NCBI GenBank assembly: GCA_963791635.1
Contig: CAWBTC010000018.1
Coordinates: 434,001 to 498,000, forward strand
Length of the DNA: 64,000 nt
Direction: 5' to 3'
DNA from: VFMC01 sp963791635
Lineage (GTDB): Bacteria > Actinomycetota > Acidimicrobiia > Acidimicrobiales > Ilumatobacteraceae
A program made the translations under genes and the position numbers. This document shows, one piece after another, positions 26,129 to 35,287 of the stretch (its first letter is position 1; every line of letters starts with the position of its first letter). Below the pieces are notes generated by a model that saw only the letters and a program-made list of their open reading frames with translations, had not been told where the DNA came from and ran no database searches.

Positions 26129-27788
26129 CGGTCTGATCATCGATGGCTCGGGGTTGCCCGGCCGGCGCGGCGACGTGTCGATCCGCGATGGAAAGGTCGT
26201 GGCAGTCGGCGGTAGAGCCGGCGACGCACGTCGGGAGCTCGATGCCACCGGCAAGGTCGTCGCGCCCGGCTTCATCGATCCGCACACGCACTACGACGCC
26301 CAACTCTGTTTCGACCCGTATGCCTTCCCAGCGATCGAGCACGGCGTCACGACGGTCGTCCCCGGCAACTGCTCGCTGTCGCTCGCCCCGCTTCGAGCCG
26401 ACCAACGTGACGCGTTCAGCCGGATGTTCCGCCTCATCGAGGAGATGCCCGAGGCAGCCTTCGACGCCGGCGTCGACTGGCGCTGGGGTGAGGGTTTCGG
26501 CGGTTGGCTCGACGCCCTCGCCGAGAACATCGCGCTCAACGTCGCGCCGCTCGTCGGACACTCGGTGCTGCGGATGTACGTGATGGGGCCCGAGGCCCAG
26601 GAACGGCCGGCCACCACCGACGAGATCCGCGCCATGGCCGATCTCCTCCGGGCATGCCTCGACGCTGGCGCCGTCGGCATGTCGACCAGCTTCGTCGACA
26701 TCGACGAGACATATCGCCCGGTGCCGAGCCGTTGGGCGGCTCCCGACGAGCTCGACGCGCTGGCGACCGTGCTCGGCGAGCGCGACCGCGTGCTGCAGAT
26801 CGTCCACGAGTTCTTCGACGCCGATCTGACCGTGGCCAGAGTGGAGCAGTTGGCGGAACTGTCGCTGCGCCACGGGATCACCACGACGTTGTCACCGCTG
26901 TTCCACTCCGACGCCAACCACCGTGGCGTCGCCAAGGTGATGACTGCGGTCGAAGCCGCCCGCTCCCGCGGCGCGGCGGTGTGGCCACAGGTGCAGACCC
27001 GCCCGATCGACATCAGCTTCACGCTCGACCAGCGCAGCCTCATGCTGCTCACGATGCCATCGTGGTGGAAGGTCGCCTCGATCCACGACCACGGCGAGAA
27101 GCTCGCTGCAGTGCTCGACCGACGCCATGCACTCGTCGACGAGATGAACGCACTCGCGACGCGGCCCAACGCCGGACTCGGCGCGGGCGGGTTCGTCGTC
27201 CGCAAGGTGGTGCACGAACGCAACCGCGGCTTCATCGGACGCACCATCGACGACATCGCCCAGGAGCGGGGTGCGACACATGGCGACACGGTCGTCGACC
27301 TCGCCCTCGACGAGGAGCTCGGCACCTGGTTCATCCGGGAGTCGATCGGTCACAACAACTCCGAGGTCGTGGGCGAGCTCCTGGCCCACCCATTCGTCCA
27401 CGTCGGTGCGTCAGACGGCGGAGCTCACGTCGGATCGTTCTCCACCTTCGGCGACACCGGTTTCCTGTTCTCCGAGTTCGTCCGTGGCACCAAGTCGCTC
27501 AGCCTCGAGGCCGCGGTCAAGAAGATCACGCTCGACCCGGCCACCATCTGGGGACTCAAGGGTCGTGGCCTGCTGGCGCCCGGCTACGCCGCCGACGTCG
27601 TCGTGTTCGACGCCGACCACATCGGCCGTGGACCCGAGGTCGCGTCCGACGACTTCCCGGGCGACAGCATCCGCTGGATCCGCCGTCAAGAAGGCATCGA
27701 CACCGTCGTGGTGAACGGCGAGATCACCTGGACCGCCGACGACGGCTACATCGCCGACGCGCGAGCCGGACAGATCGTCACCCGCTGA
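26106..27788 (+). CDS. N-acyl-D-amino-acid deacylase family amidohydrolase
   Basis: A 560-residue amidohydrolase of the D-aminoacylase (Amidohydro_3) family, which removes acyl groups from N-acyl-D-amino acids or related amides. Metal ligands His60 and His62 lie in DPHTHYDAQL. Further conserved parts include VPGNCSLSLAP, HEFFDADL, and the late GASDGGAHVGSF that supplies the catalytic Asp. The C-terminal WGLKGRGLLAPGYAADVVVFD is diagnostic of the family. The ATG at 26106 follows AGAGGAGAACC. It is the third gene of a tight cluster with two tiny proteins and lies downstream of the LivHM permease, suggesting uptake and processing of D-amino-acid derivatives. Substrate not shown. Confidence 0.87.
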   Translation: MLDLVIRNGLIIDGSGLPGRRGDVSIRDGKVVAVGGRAGDARRELDATGKVVAPGFIDPHTHYDAQLCFDPYAFPAIEHGVTTVVPGNCSLSLAPLRADQRDAFSRMFRLIEEMPEAAFDAGVDWRWGEGFGGWLDALAENIALNVAPLVGHSVLRMYVMGPEAQERPATTDEIRAMADLLRACLDAGAVGMSTSFVDIDETYRPVPSRWAAPDELDALATVLGERDRVLQIVHEFFDADLTVARVEQLAELSLRHGITTTLSPLFHSDANHRGVAKVMTAVEAARSRGAAVWPQVQTRPIDISFTLDQRSLMLLTMPSWWKVASIHDHGEKLAAVLDRRHALVDEMNALATRPNAGLGAGGFVVRKVVHERNRGFIGRTIDDIAQERGATHGDTVVDLALDEELGTWFIRESIGHNNSEVVGELLAHPFVHVGASDGGAHVGSFSTFGDTGFLFSEFVRGTKSLSLEAAVKKITLDPATIWGLKGRGLLAPGYAADVVVFDADHIGRGPEVASDDFPGDSIRWIRRQEGIDTVVVNGEITWTADDGYIADARAGQIVTR

Positions 27789-27794
27789 CACCCA

Positions 27795-28178
27795 TCAACC
27801 CGCTGCCATCTTGGCGAGGATGTGGTCGAGGACGTGGGCGTGCTCGGCCTGCGGGCTGAACAGGATCAGGTCAGCGTCCGTGTTCACGCGAACGCTGTGG
27901 CCGGGGGGCCAGTAGAAGACGTCGCCCGATGTGCAGATCTCGTCGCTGCCGTCGGTGTAGGTGACGACGACTTCTCCGCTGATCATGTAGCCCCAGTGGG
28001 CGGCTTGGCAGGCGTCGTCCGTCAGGCCCTCGAGCAGCGGCGCGAGGTCGGCGCCGGCACCCAAGGTGAAGTACTCCGCTGCGAGCGCGCCGGAGGCCAC
28101 GCCGAAGTCGGGAAGATGGCGAGCGACGGCGCCTGGGGCGTCGATCCTGGTCGGGATGTCGTTCTTGGTGATGTGCAT
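27795..28178 (-). CDS. Cupin-domain protein
   Basis: A 127-residue single-domain cupin. The beta-barrel pattern is seen in HWGYMISGEVVVTYTDG followed by SGDVFYWPPGHSVRV. The first cupin motif has only one metal-ligand-like His, so metal binding is uncertain. It ends 6 bp from the convergent deacylase gene. It lies downstream of the TIGR03086 protein on the same strand with a 53-bp gap, so the two are probably co-transcribed. Function unknown. Confidence 0.75.
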   Translation of the reverse strand: MHITKNDIPTRIDAPGAVARHLPDFGVASGALAAEYFTLGAGADLAPLLEGLTDDACQAAHWGYMISGEVVVTYTDGSDEICTSGDVFYWPPGHSVRVNTDADLILFSPQAEHAHVLDHILAKMAAG

Positions 28179-28231
28179 GATGTCAGTCCTTTCGGTGTGG
28201 TGATCAGGTGTCGGTGGATGCAGTGCTTCGC

Positions 28232-28789
28232 TCAGAGGGAGCGGCCGCTGAACGCGATGAGGCGCTCCAGCTGGCTGGCGTCGTCGGGCGCAGTGGTCGC
28301 CTCCTTGAACGTGTCGCCATCCCGCATCTCGACGCTGAGCGCATTCCGTGCGAACTCACCCACCGAGGCGATCACGGCCGGTGGGAGGTCGTAGTCCATG
28401 CCCGTGGCGGTTGCGAGATCCCAACCGTGGATGAGGCCGTCGAATGCCACGAATCGTGCGAAGACCGAGCCTGGCATCTCACCGATGGGCGCGCTGATCG
28501 TTCGATCTGTTGCACCCGGCGATGTCACGGCATCGAACAGATCGCCCATGGTCGCGCGGAACTCAGCGGCGGGGACGCGCCCGGAGACGTGTGGCGCCGT
28601 GATCTCGGGGACCTCCTCGCCACGGAAGAGGTAGGCGAACGAGCCGCCGAGCACGATCATGTGATCGAGCACATCGCGAACGGTGAACCGGGCGCACGGT
28701 GTCGAGTTGTCGAGTTGGCCGGGTTCGATGCCGTCGACCACGGCGTTGAGGGCTGGAAGGATGTACGAGAGCTGCTCGATGGGTTCCAT
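28232..28789 (-). CDS. TIGR03086 family metal-binding protein (DinB/MDMPI-like)
   Basis: A 185-residue four-helix protein of the mycothiol-dependent maleylpyruvate isomerase N-terminal superfamily. Recognisable elements are the FTVRDVLDHMIVLGG metal-binding helix (His in DHM) and FVAFDGLIHGWDLATATG with the second metal His. The C-terminus has VGEFARNAL. Members bind divalent metal and are often associated with mycothiol chemistry in actinobacteria, but most are uncharacterised. It is divergent from the TPR gene at 28882 and upstream of the cupin. Confidence 0.85.
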   Translation of the reverse strand: MEPIEQLSYILPALNAVVDGIEPGQLDNSTPCARFTVRDVLDHMIVLGGSFAYLFRGEEVPEITAPHVSGRVPAAEFRATMGDLFDAVTSPGATDRTISAPIGEMPGSVFARFVAFDGLIHGWDLATATGMDYDLPPAVIASVGEFARNALSVEMRDGDTFKEATTAPDDASQLERLIAFSGRSL

Positions 28790-28822
28790 GTGCTTGCCTT
28801 TCGATCGATGGTGTCAGGAGAA

Positions 28823-28872
28823 CGCCTCAGCGGACGGAGGCGTTAGCGAGAAGGCGTGACATTCGGTGTCAC
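28823..28872. promoter_or_regulatory. Divergent intergenic inverted repeats (candidate operator)
   Basis: Between divergent starts at 28789 and 28882 there are two perfect inverted repeats: CGCCTC-N8-GAGGCG (28823-28842) and GTGACA-TTCGG-TGTCAC (28856-28872). The second ends only 9 bp before the ATG at 28882, which has no clear ribosome site, so a short leader or leaderless transcript is possible. Either repeat could bind a regulator controlling both directions. The sequence does not show which. Confidence 0.5.
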
Positions 28873-28881
28873 AATGCGACA

Positions 28882-30964
28882 ATGGGCGAGCTGGCGACGG
28901 TACGTGCGGTGCTTGACCGAGGCGAGTGGCAGCTCGCGCTCGACCTGCTCGGTGCAGCCGGGTCGGAGGCGAACGATGCCGAGGGTCTCGAGCTCCGGGC
29001 TCGTGCTGCCTACGGCAACGGGGACTTCGAAGCGTCGGTGTCCGCGTGGGAAGACCTTCATGCACTGCTCATCGCTGAACATGATGTGAACGGAGCTGCG
29101 AGGGCGGCAGCCATGGTCGCGATGTTCCTGATGATGGACACCGGATTGATGGCCCCCGTTCGCGGGTGGCTGCGACGCGCAGAGCGCCTGCTCGATGGCC
29201 ATGGCGAAGCCCCTGCCCACGCGATCATCGCGATGGTGCGCTCCTACGAGCGCTTCATGTGCGGCGACATGGGTGCTGCAGGAGCGAACGCAGCGCTGGC
29301 GATCGAACTCGGCTCGCGCCTCGGCGTTGCGCCGGCAGTCGTGGTCGGACGAGTCTGCACCGCGCGGGTCACGATCTTCAATGGTCACGTCGAGGAGGGG
29401 CTCGAGCTGCTCGAGGAGGTCGCCATCGATCTGATGTCGGGTGAGGTCGACCCGCTCACGACCGGGATGATGTACTGCGAGTTGATCTGTGCTGCGCAGG
29501 GACTGGCACTCCATGACCGGGCCAGCGAATGGACAGATGCCATGGATCGCTGGCGACACGGCGCTGCGATCGGAGGCATCAGCGGCCGATGTCGAGTGCA
29601 CCGGGCCGAGATCCTCCGAATCTCTGGACCATGCGATCTCGCTGAGACGGAGGCGCTCGAGGCCTGCGAAGAACTGCGCCCATGGATGCGCCGTGAGTTC
29701 GGATGGCCCTTGGTAGAGCTCGGCAACATCCGGTTGCGCAGAGGCGACCTGGCCGGCGCCGAAGAGGCGTTCATGGCGGCTCATCGAGCGCGCCTGGTCA
29801 CCCCACCCTGGACTCGCGTTGTTGCGGCTGGCACAGGGTGACATCGATTCGGCATCGAGGATGATTGCCGACGCGATCGCTCATCCCTTCGACGTCCCCT
29901 CCAAGGAACGGCCTCCGTTCGGCGACCTGCGGCTCGCTCCACTGCTCGACGCACAGGCCGAGATCGCCGCCGCTGCGGATGACCCCGACACCGTTCGACG
30001 GGCCGCCGAGGCGCTCGAGTCGATCGCGAACTCGTACCCAAGTCGTTCCCTCGTCGCAGGGGCTGCGCTCGCACGAGCGCGTGCGGCGCTGATCGCCGGT
30101 GAACTCGATCAGGCCATCCATCGCGCAACATCGGCGACCGCCGCATGGGCCGACATCGGAGCCCCGTTCGAAGCAGCGTCGGCACGAATGGTCCTTGGTG
30201 CAGCACGGCACCGATCCGGCGACGCCGAGGGGGCCTGCATGGAATGGCGGGCTGCCCAAGCCGCGTTCGAGTCATTCGGAGCGGTGCACTGGGCGGAGCG
30301 TGCTGAGCACCTCGTCGCCGACACCCCAACGCCGACCGTCCCCGCCGCCTCGACCTCGCCCGCGACCGGTGGACGAGCAACGGCGACATTCCAGTGCAAC
30401 GGCGATACCAGGACCATCTGCCTGGGCGAGCTCAGGGTGCTGATGCGCGACCTCAAGGGATTTCGCTACGTCGAACGACTGCTCGCCGACCCCGGTCGCG
30501 AGTTCCACGTGCTCGACCTCGTGGCCGTCGAACAGGGCTCGCTCCCAACCGGGCGCACCGTTCACCACGGCGGCGAAGCGATCGCCGCCGACGTCGGCGC
30601 AGGGTTCCCGCTCATCGATGACGAGGCCCGCGATGCCTACCGGCGCCGATTGGCCGACGTCGACGATGACATCGAGGAGGCGGCGCGGATGAACGACATC
30701 GGTCGTCTGGAGCTCGCACAACGCGATCGGGAGTACCTGATGTCCGAGCTGACGCGAGCCGTCGGGCTCTGGGGCAGTCCTCGATCCATCGGCAGCACAT
30801 CCGAGCGCGCTCGCACCAGCGTGACGCGGTCACTCCGCTACGCCCTGGAACGTTTGGCCGAACACCACCCGGCAGCGGCAGCCCACCTCGGTCAGAGCGT
30901 GCACACCGGCACGTACTGCGTCTACACGCCTGATCCACTTGTGCCCATCGTCTGGAACCTCTGA
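28882..30964 (+). CDS. TPR-rich regulator-like protein (one frameshift)
   Basis: One gene in two frames. The first part (28882-about 29784) encodes helical TPR-type repeats. The second (about 29786-30964) continues them with PGLALLRLAQGDIDSA, then a C-terminal domain (GELRVLMRDLKGFRYVERLLADPGREFHVLDL, YRRRLADVDDDIEEA, SERARTSVTRSLRYAL, GTYCVYTPDP). That domain is the conserved tail of many actinobacterial LuxR- and cyclase-type regulators. Removing one base near 29785 joins them into 693 residues and restores the family string AHERAWSPHPGLALL. I see no HTH or nucleotidyl-cyclase domain, so its output is unclear. The lesion may be a sequencing insertion. Confidence 0.75.
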
Positions 30965-31267
30965 CCTCGCGGGCCTTCATGCCCGACGTTCATTGAGCTC
31001 GACCGGCACCGGTCCCGATACCACCCGATCTGTTCGTAGTAGCGCAACATCGCCGCGGAAAAGCCGCTCCGCATCGGCGACTTCTTTGATCTTCAAGCCG
31101 GTCGTCATCGCGGCTCGGGATAGAACCTTCGTGTCTACTTGAAGGTCAAGTGGGATCTTGTGCATCGGAAGGAGGCTCTTGTCCTGGCGGTCAGGTGTCT
31201 TGATTCATCCGAGCGAGTGACCTTGGGCCTGAGCGACCACTCGGCGGGGCCATCTATCGTGGCCGCT
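30965..31267. other. Intergenic region upstream of PEPCK
   Basis: 303 bp, slightly richer in A+T than its surroundings, between the TPR gene stop and the PEPCK ATG. It contains a 62-codon reverse frame described separately. The stretch 31166-31267 should hold the PEPCK promoter. AAGGAGG at 31169-31175 looks like a strong ribosome site but is about 90 bp from the chosen ATG and serves no convincing frame. No riboswitch or terminator fold was recognised. Confidence 0.4.
30977..31165 (-). CDS. Possible small protein, unknown
   Basis: A 62-codon frame starting ATG at 31165. It has a plausible composition (IPLDLQVDTKVLSRAAMTTGLKIKEVADAERLF) that resembles a short helical DNA- or partner-binding protein such as an antitoxin. 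Its codons are less GC-rich than those of surrounding genes. There is no clear ribosome site, no recognised family and no partner gene. It could be non-coding. Confidence 0.25.
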   Translation of the reverse strand: MHKIPLDLQVDTKVLSRAAMTTGLKIKEVADAERLFRGDVALLRTDRVVSGPVPVELNERRA

Positions 31268-33115
31268 ATGAATGCTCCGACGAACTTGCGACATGACCAG
31301 CTCCGCACGTGGGTCGACGACATGATCCAACTGTGTGAGCCCGACCAAGTCCATTGGTGCGACGGCTCCGAGGAGGAGTACGACCTCCTGACGCAACGAC
31401 TCGTCGATGCCGGCACGTTCATCAAGTTGAACGACGAGCTCCGTCCTGCAAGCTTCCTGGCACGTTCCGACCCGAGCGACGTCGCGAGAGTCGAGGACCG
31501 CACCTACATCTGCAGCCGCACCGCGCAGGACGCCGGGCCGACGAACAACTGGATGGACCCGACCGAGATGAAGGGCATCCTCGGTGGCCTGTTCAAGGGA
31601 TCGATGAAGGGCCGGACCATGTACGTGATCCCGTTCAGCATGGGCCCCCTCGGGTCGCCGATCGCCCAGATCGGTGTCGAGATCAGCGACTCGGCCTATG
31701 TCGCGGTGAACATGAAGATCATGACCCGCATGGGTTCGGCCGTGCTCGACGTGCTCGGAACCGACGGCGCCTTCGTTCCCTGCATGCATACGGTCGGCGC
31801 GCCGCTCGAGCCCGGTCAGGCCGACGTGACGTGGCCCTGCAATCCGACGGTGAAGTACATCGTGCACTTCCCCGAGGAACGTTCGATCTGGTCCTACGGC
31901 AGCGGCTACGGCGGCAATGCGCTGCTGGGCAAGAAGTGCTTGGCGTTGCGGATCGCGTCGACGATGGCGCGCGACGAGGGCTGGCTGGCCGAGCACATGT
32001 TGATCATGGGTGTGACCGAGCCGAACGGCACGAAGACCTACGTCGCCGCGGCGTTCCCGAGCGCCTGCGGCAAGACGAACTTCGCGATGATCGAGCCTCC
32101 CGAGTCATTCGCCTCGCAGGGTTGGAAGATCACGACCGTCGGCGACGACATCGCCTGGATCAAGCCGGGCGCCGACGGCGTGCCGCGCGCGATCAACCCC
32201 GAGGCCGGCTACTTCGGGGTCGCCCCGGGGACCTCGATGGCGACCAATCCGAGCGCGATGGCGACGATTCGGTCGAACACGATCTTCACGAACGTCGCCC
32301 TCACCGATGACGGTGATGTTTGGTGGGAGGGGATCGACGGCGCGGCGCCAGCGCACCTGATCGATTGGAAGGGCAACGACTGGACGCCCGCCTCGGAGCA
32401 GAAGGCTGCACATCCCAACTCCAGGTTCACCGCTCCGGCCATCCAGAACCCTGTCGTGGACCCCGAGTGGGACAACCCGGCGGGTGTCAAGATCAGCGCG
32501 TTCGTGTTCGGTGGTCGCCGTTCGGGCACGATGCCGTTGGTGCATCAGTCGTTCAACTGGGCCCACGGTGTGTACCTCGCCGCCACGATGGGCTCCGAGA
32601 CCACTGCGGCTGCGTTCGGCGAGCAAGGCGTCGTGCGTCGTGACCCGTTCGCGATGCTGCCCTTCGCCGGCTACCACATGGCCGACTACTTCAATCACTG
32701 GCTGTCGTTCGGCCGCTCGATCGAAAATCCGCCCCGGATCTTCGGTGTCAACTGGTTCCGGCGCGATGCCGATGGCCGATTCGTGTGGCCCGGCTTCGGC
32801 GAGAACATGCGGGTCCTGCAGTGGATCGTCGCACGAACACAGGGCCGGGCGAACGGGCTGGAGAGCCCGATCGGTTGGATGCCGCGATTCGGCGACCTCG
32901 ACTGGACGGGCCTCGAGGACTTCTCCGAAGCCGACTACCTCCACGCCATGTCCCTCGATCGCGACGATTGGGACAAGGAGATCCTCTCCCACGACGAACT
33001 GTTCATCAAGCTCAACGATCGAATCCCACGCGAGATGATCGCGATCCGAGACCTGACGCTCTCGGCGCTCTGGCGGTCCCCCCACCACTGGGAGATGAAC
33101 CCCGATCCGACGTGA
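31268..33115 (+). CDS. pckG: Phosphoenolpyruvate carboxykinase (GTP)
   Basis: A 615-residue GTP-dependent PEPCK (EC 4.1.1.32), converting oxaloacetate and GTP to PEP, CO2 and GDP at the entry to gluconeogenesis. The P-loop FPSACGKTN contains the hyper-reactive Cys267. The substrate region RTYICSRTAQDAGPTNNW, the YGSGYGGNALLGKKC segment and the GDDIAWI metal-binding motif are all intact, as are PRIFGVNWFR and the FGENMRVLQWIV nucleotide site. The ATG at 31268 fits the usual actinobacterial length; the frame is open from 31139. It is monocistronic and complete. Confidence 0.96.
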   Translation: MNAPTNLRHDQLRTWVDDMIQLCEPDQVHWCDGSEEEYDLLTQRLVDAGTFIKLNDELRPASFLARSDPSDVARVEDRTYICSRTAQDAGPTNNWMDPTEMKGILGGLFKGSMKGRTMYVIPFSMGPLGSPIAQIGVEISDSAYVAVNMKIMTRMGSAVLDVLGTDGAFVPCMHTVGAPLEPGQADVTWPCNPTVKYIVHFPEERSIWSYGSGYGGNALLGKKCLALRIASTMARDEGWLAEHMLIMGVTEPNGTKTYVAAAFPSACGKTNFAMIEPPESFASQGWKITTVGDDIAWIKPGADGVPRAINPEAGYFGVAPGTSMATNPSAMATIRSNTIFTNVALTDDGDVWWEGIDGAAPAHLIDWKGNDWTPASEQKAAHPNSRFTAPAIQNPVVDPEWDNPAGVKISAFVFGGRRSGTMPLVHQSFNWAHGVYLAATMGSETTAAAFGEQGVVRRDPFAMLPFAGYHMADYFNHWLSFGRSIENPPRIFGVNWFRRDADGRFVWPGFGENMRVLQWIVARTQGRANGLESPIGWMPRFGDLDWTGLEDFSEADYLHAMSLDRDDWDKEILSHDELFIKLNDRIPREMIAIRDLTLSALWRSPHHWEMNPDPT

Positions 33116-33234
33116 CGCGGCTGACCGTCGAGCGAGCCGCATGGCGTGCCTGCGCGGCATGCGATACTGCACGCGGCGTCGTCCCCACGCCGGGCAACTG
33201 AACGAGCACGACGTCAACCAGAAGGACGAGGGGT

Positions 33235-34080
33235 ATGGAGATCATGGTCGGTGAATACGTCGATCTCGAGCGCTACCCCATCGACCGTCCGGGGCCAGAG
33301 CGCGAGGCCCTCGTTGTCGGCGCACGCGCCGCGATCGACGCCGAGGGTTGCGCGGTCCTGAAGGGATTCATCCGCTCGGAGCGCCTCGGTGAGCTGGTCG
33401 CCGAGTGTGATCGAGTGGCTGTTCACGGGCATCGCAACTTCAATCGCACCAACCCCTACTTCACCCAGGACCGGCCCAGCGCGCCGGAAGGCCACCCGCT
33501 GCGCCGCTTCTACGACCGGTCGAACGCGTTCGTTCCGGCCGACAACTTCGGGCCGGGCAGCATCCTGCGCGAGATCTACGAGTGGCCAGCCTTCGCGCCG
33601 TTCATCCAGGAGGCATTGGGCGAGCAGCGGTTCTTCCGGTACGCCGACCCGTTGGCAGACGTGATCGTCAACCTGACCGAGGAGGGCAACGGCTTCCCCT
33701 GGCACTTCGACACCAACAACTACACCGTGACGCTGGCGATCCAGAACGCAGCGTCGGGCGGCGACTTCGAGTACAGCCCGCACCTGCGCACGCCGACCGA
33801 CGAGAACTATGCCGGTGTCGAAGCAGTTCTCGATGGCCACAGCACCCTCGTCCGCTCGCTCCAGCTCGAACCGGGTGACCTGCAGATCTTCAAGGGTCGC
33901 TACTCGCTGCATCGCGTCACCCCGCTCGCCGGACCGCGAACCAGGTACGTGGCCATCTTCAGCTACGTGGAAGAGCCCGGAATGGTGGGCAGTCCCGAAC
34001 GCACTCGACAGCTCTACGGACGCGTCCTGCCGATCCACATCGAGCACGCCGGGATCCGCGCCGACACCTTGGTCGACTGA
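33235..34080 (+). CDS. Fe(II)/2-oxoglutarate-dependent oxygenase-like protein
   Basis: A 281-residue double-stranded beta-helix oxygenase. The iron-binding triad reads His157-Phe-Asp159 (WHFDTNNY) and His226 (RYSLHRVTP), with Arg235/Arg237 placed to bind 2-oxoglutarate. Because Asp159 is present, hydroxylation is expected rather than halogenation, where that residue is Gly or Ala. The N-terminus (YVDLERYPIDRPG) and LQLEPGDLQIFKGRYSLHR match actinobacterial proteins annotated as ArpA or 2OG-Fe(II) oxygenase. AGGACGAGGGG precedes the ATG at 33235; Met4 is an alternative start. It is followed 5 bp later by a zinc-type dehydrogenase, so the two are probably one operon. Confidence 0.78.
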   Translation: MEIMVGEYVDLERYPIDRPGPEREALVVGARAAIDAEGCAVLKGFIRSERLGELVAECDRVAVHGHRNFNRTNPYFTQDRPSAPEGHPLRRFYDRSNAFVPADNFGPGSILREIYEWPAFAPFIQEALGEQRFFRYADPLADVIVNLTEEGNGFPWHFDTNNYTVTLAIQNAASGGDFEYSPHLRTPTDENYAGVEAVLDGHSTLVRSLQLEPGDLQIFKGRYSLHRVTPLAGPRTRYVAIFSYVEEPGMVGSPERTRQLYGRVLPIHIEHAGIRADTLVD

Positions 34081-34085
34081 CGCGG

Positions 34086-35228
34086 ATGGCCCGGTCCACG
34101 CACTTCGCCGACCTCCCCGCGACGATGAAGGCGGTCGTCACGACCGGCAACGGTGGCTACGACAAGCTCGACTACCGCGACGTCCCTGTCCCTCGGCCAG
34201 GCCCCGGAGAAGTCGTGCTGCAGGTCCTTGCCGCCGGTGTCAACAACACCGAGATCAACACCCGCCTCGGCTGGTACTCCGAGAGCGTCACCACTGCCAC
34301 CGCCACTGCCGCGGCCGCCGAGGAGCAACAGGCGGTGGCCAAGGCCGACGGCGGTTGGAACGCTGCGACACCCTTCCCGTTCATCCAGGGAACTGACTGC
34401 TGCGGCCGCGTCGTCGCCATCGCTGCAGATGGCGACGACCGCTTCCTCGGTTCACGCGTCCTGGTGCGGTCGTGCATGCGTACGAGCGGATTCGGGTCGA
34501 TGGACAACATCTGGATGGGCTCGGACTTCGATGGTGCGTTCGCGCAGTTCGTGAAGGTGCCCGCCAGCGAGGTGTTCGTGGTCGACTGCGAGTGGAGCGA
34601 CGTGGAGCTCGGCACCATCCCCTGTGCCTACGGAACCGCCGAGAACATGCTCCACCGCGCCGGCGCCGCGAAGGGTGAGCATGTGCTGGTGTCCGGGGCG
34701 TCGGGCGGTGTGGGCTCGGCCGCAGTTCAGCTGGCGAAGCGCCGCGGCGCCACGGTGATCGCCATCGCCGGCAAGGCGAAGGTCGACCGGGTGCGCGCGA
34801 TCGGCGCCGATCTGGTGATCGATCGCGACGACGACATCGTGCAGCGCCTCGGAGAAGAAGCGGTCGACCTCGTCGTCGACAACGTGGCCGGCCCTGGCGT
34901 CGGCGCCATGCTCAAGGTGCTCAGGCGTGGCGGCAGGTACACGTCATCGGGCGCGATCGGCGGTCCCCTCGTGACACTCGACATGCGCACGTTCTACCTG
35001 AAGGACCTCACGCTGGTCGGCTGCACCGCGTGGGACGAGCCCGTCTTCTCGAACCTCGTCTCGTACATCGAGCGCGGCGAGATCCGGCCGCTCGTCGCCA
35101 AGACCTTCCCGCTCGAGCGGATCGCCGACGCACAACGCGAATTCCTCGAGAAGCGGCACGTCGGCAACTTCGTCCTCATCCCGCCACCCGTGCAGTCGCA
35201 GCCCACGCGCCTCACCGGTTCGCCGTGA
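34086..35228 (+). CDS. MDR-family alcohol dehydrogenase / quinone-reductase-like oxidoreductase
   Basis: A 380-residue medium-chain dehydrogenase. GroES-like N-terminal features are MKAVVTTGNGGYDKLDY, AAGVNNTEINTRLGWYS and FIQGTDCCGRVV. The Rossmann motif is VSGASGGVGSAAVQLAKRRGA. The catalytic-zinc Cys/His set of classical ADHs is not obvious, which favours the zinc-free crotonyl-CoA reductase/quinone oxidoreductase-like branch. An extended loop (GWYSESVTTATATAAAAEEQQ) is inserted near residue 62. It follows the oxygenase by 5 bp and may act on its product, which is inference. Confidence 0.85.
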   Translation: MARSTHFADLPATMKAVVTTGNGGYDKLDYRDVPVPRPGPGEVVLQVLAAGVNNTEINTRLGWYSESVTTATATAAAAEEQQAVAKADGGWNAATPFPFIQGTDCCGRVVAIAADGDDRFLGSRVLVRSCMRTSGFGSMDNIWMGSDFDGAFAQFVKVPASEVFVVDCEWSDVELGTIPCAYGTAENMLHRAGAAKGEHVLVSGASGGVGSAAVQLAKRRGATVIAIAGKAKVDRVRAIGADLVIDRDDDIVQRLGEEAVDLVVDNVAGPGVGAMLKVLRRGGRYTSSGAIGGPLVTLDMRTFYLKDLTLVGCTAWDEPVFSNLVSYIERGEIRPLVAKTFPLERIADAQREFLEKRHVGNFVLIPPPVQSQPTRLTGSP

Positions 35229-35287
35229 TCCTCGATCTCCCATGAAGCGCCTGTCCGAGCCATGACGCCTGACCAGGAGGCACACCG

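Noticed and set aside
29785..29785. Programmed ribosomal frameshifting in the TPR gene
   Set aside because: No slippery heptamer or downstream pseudoknot is apparent, and similar single-base insertions occur in unrelated genes of the window.
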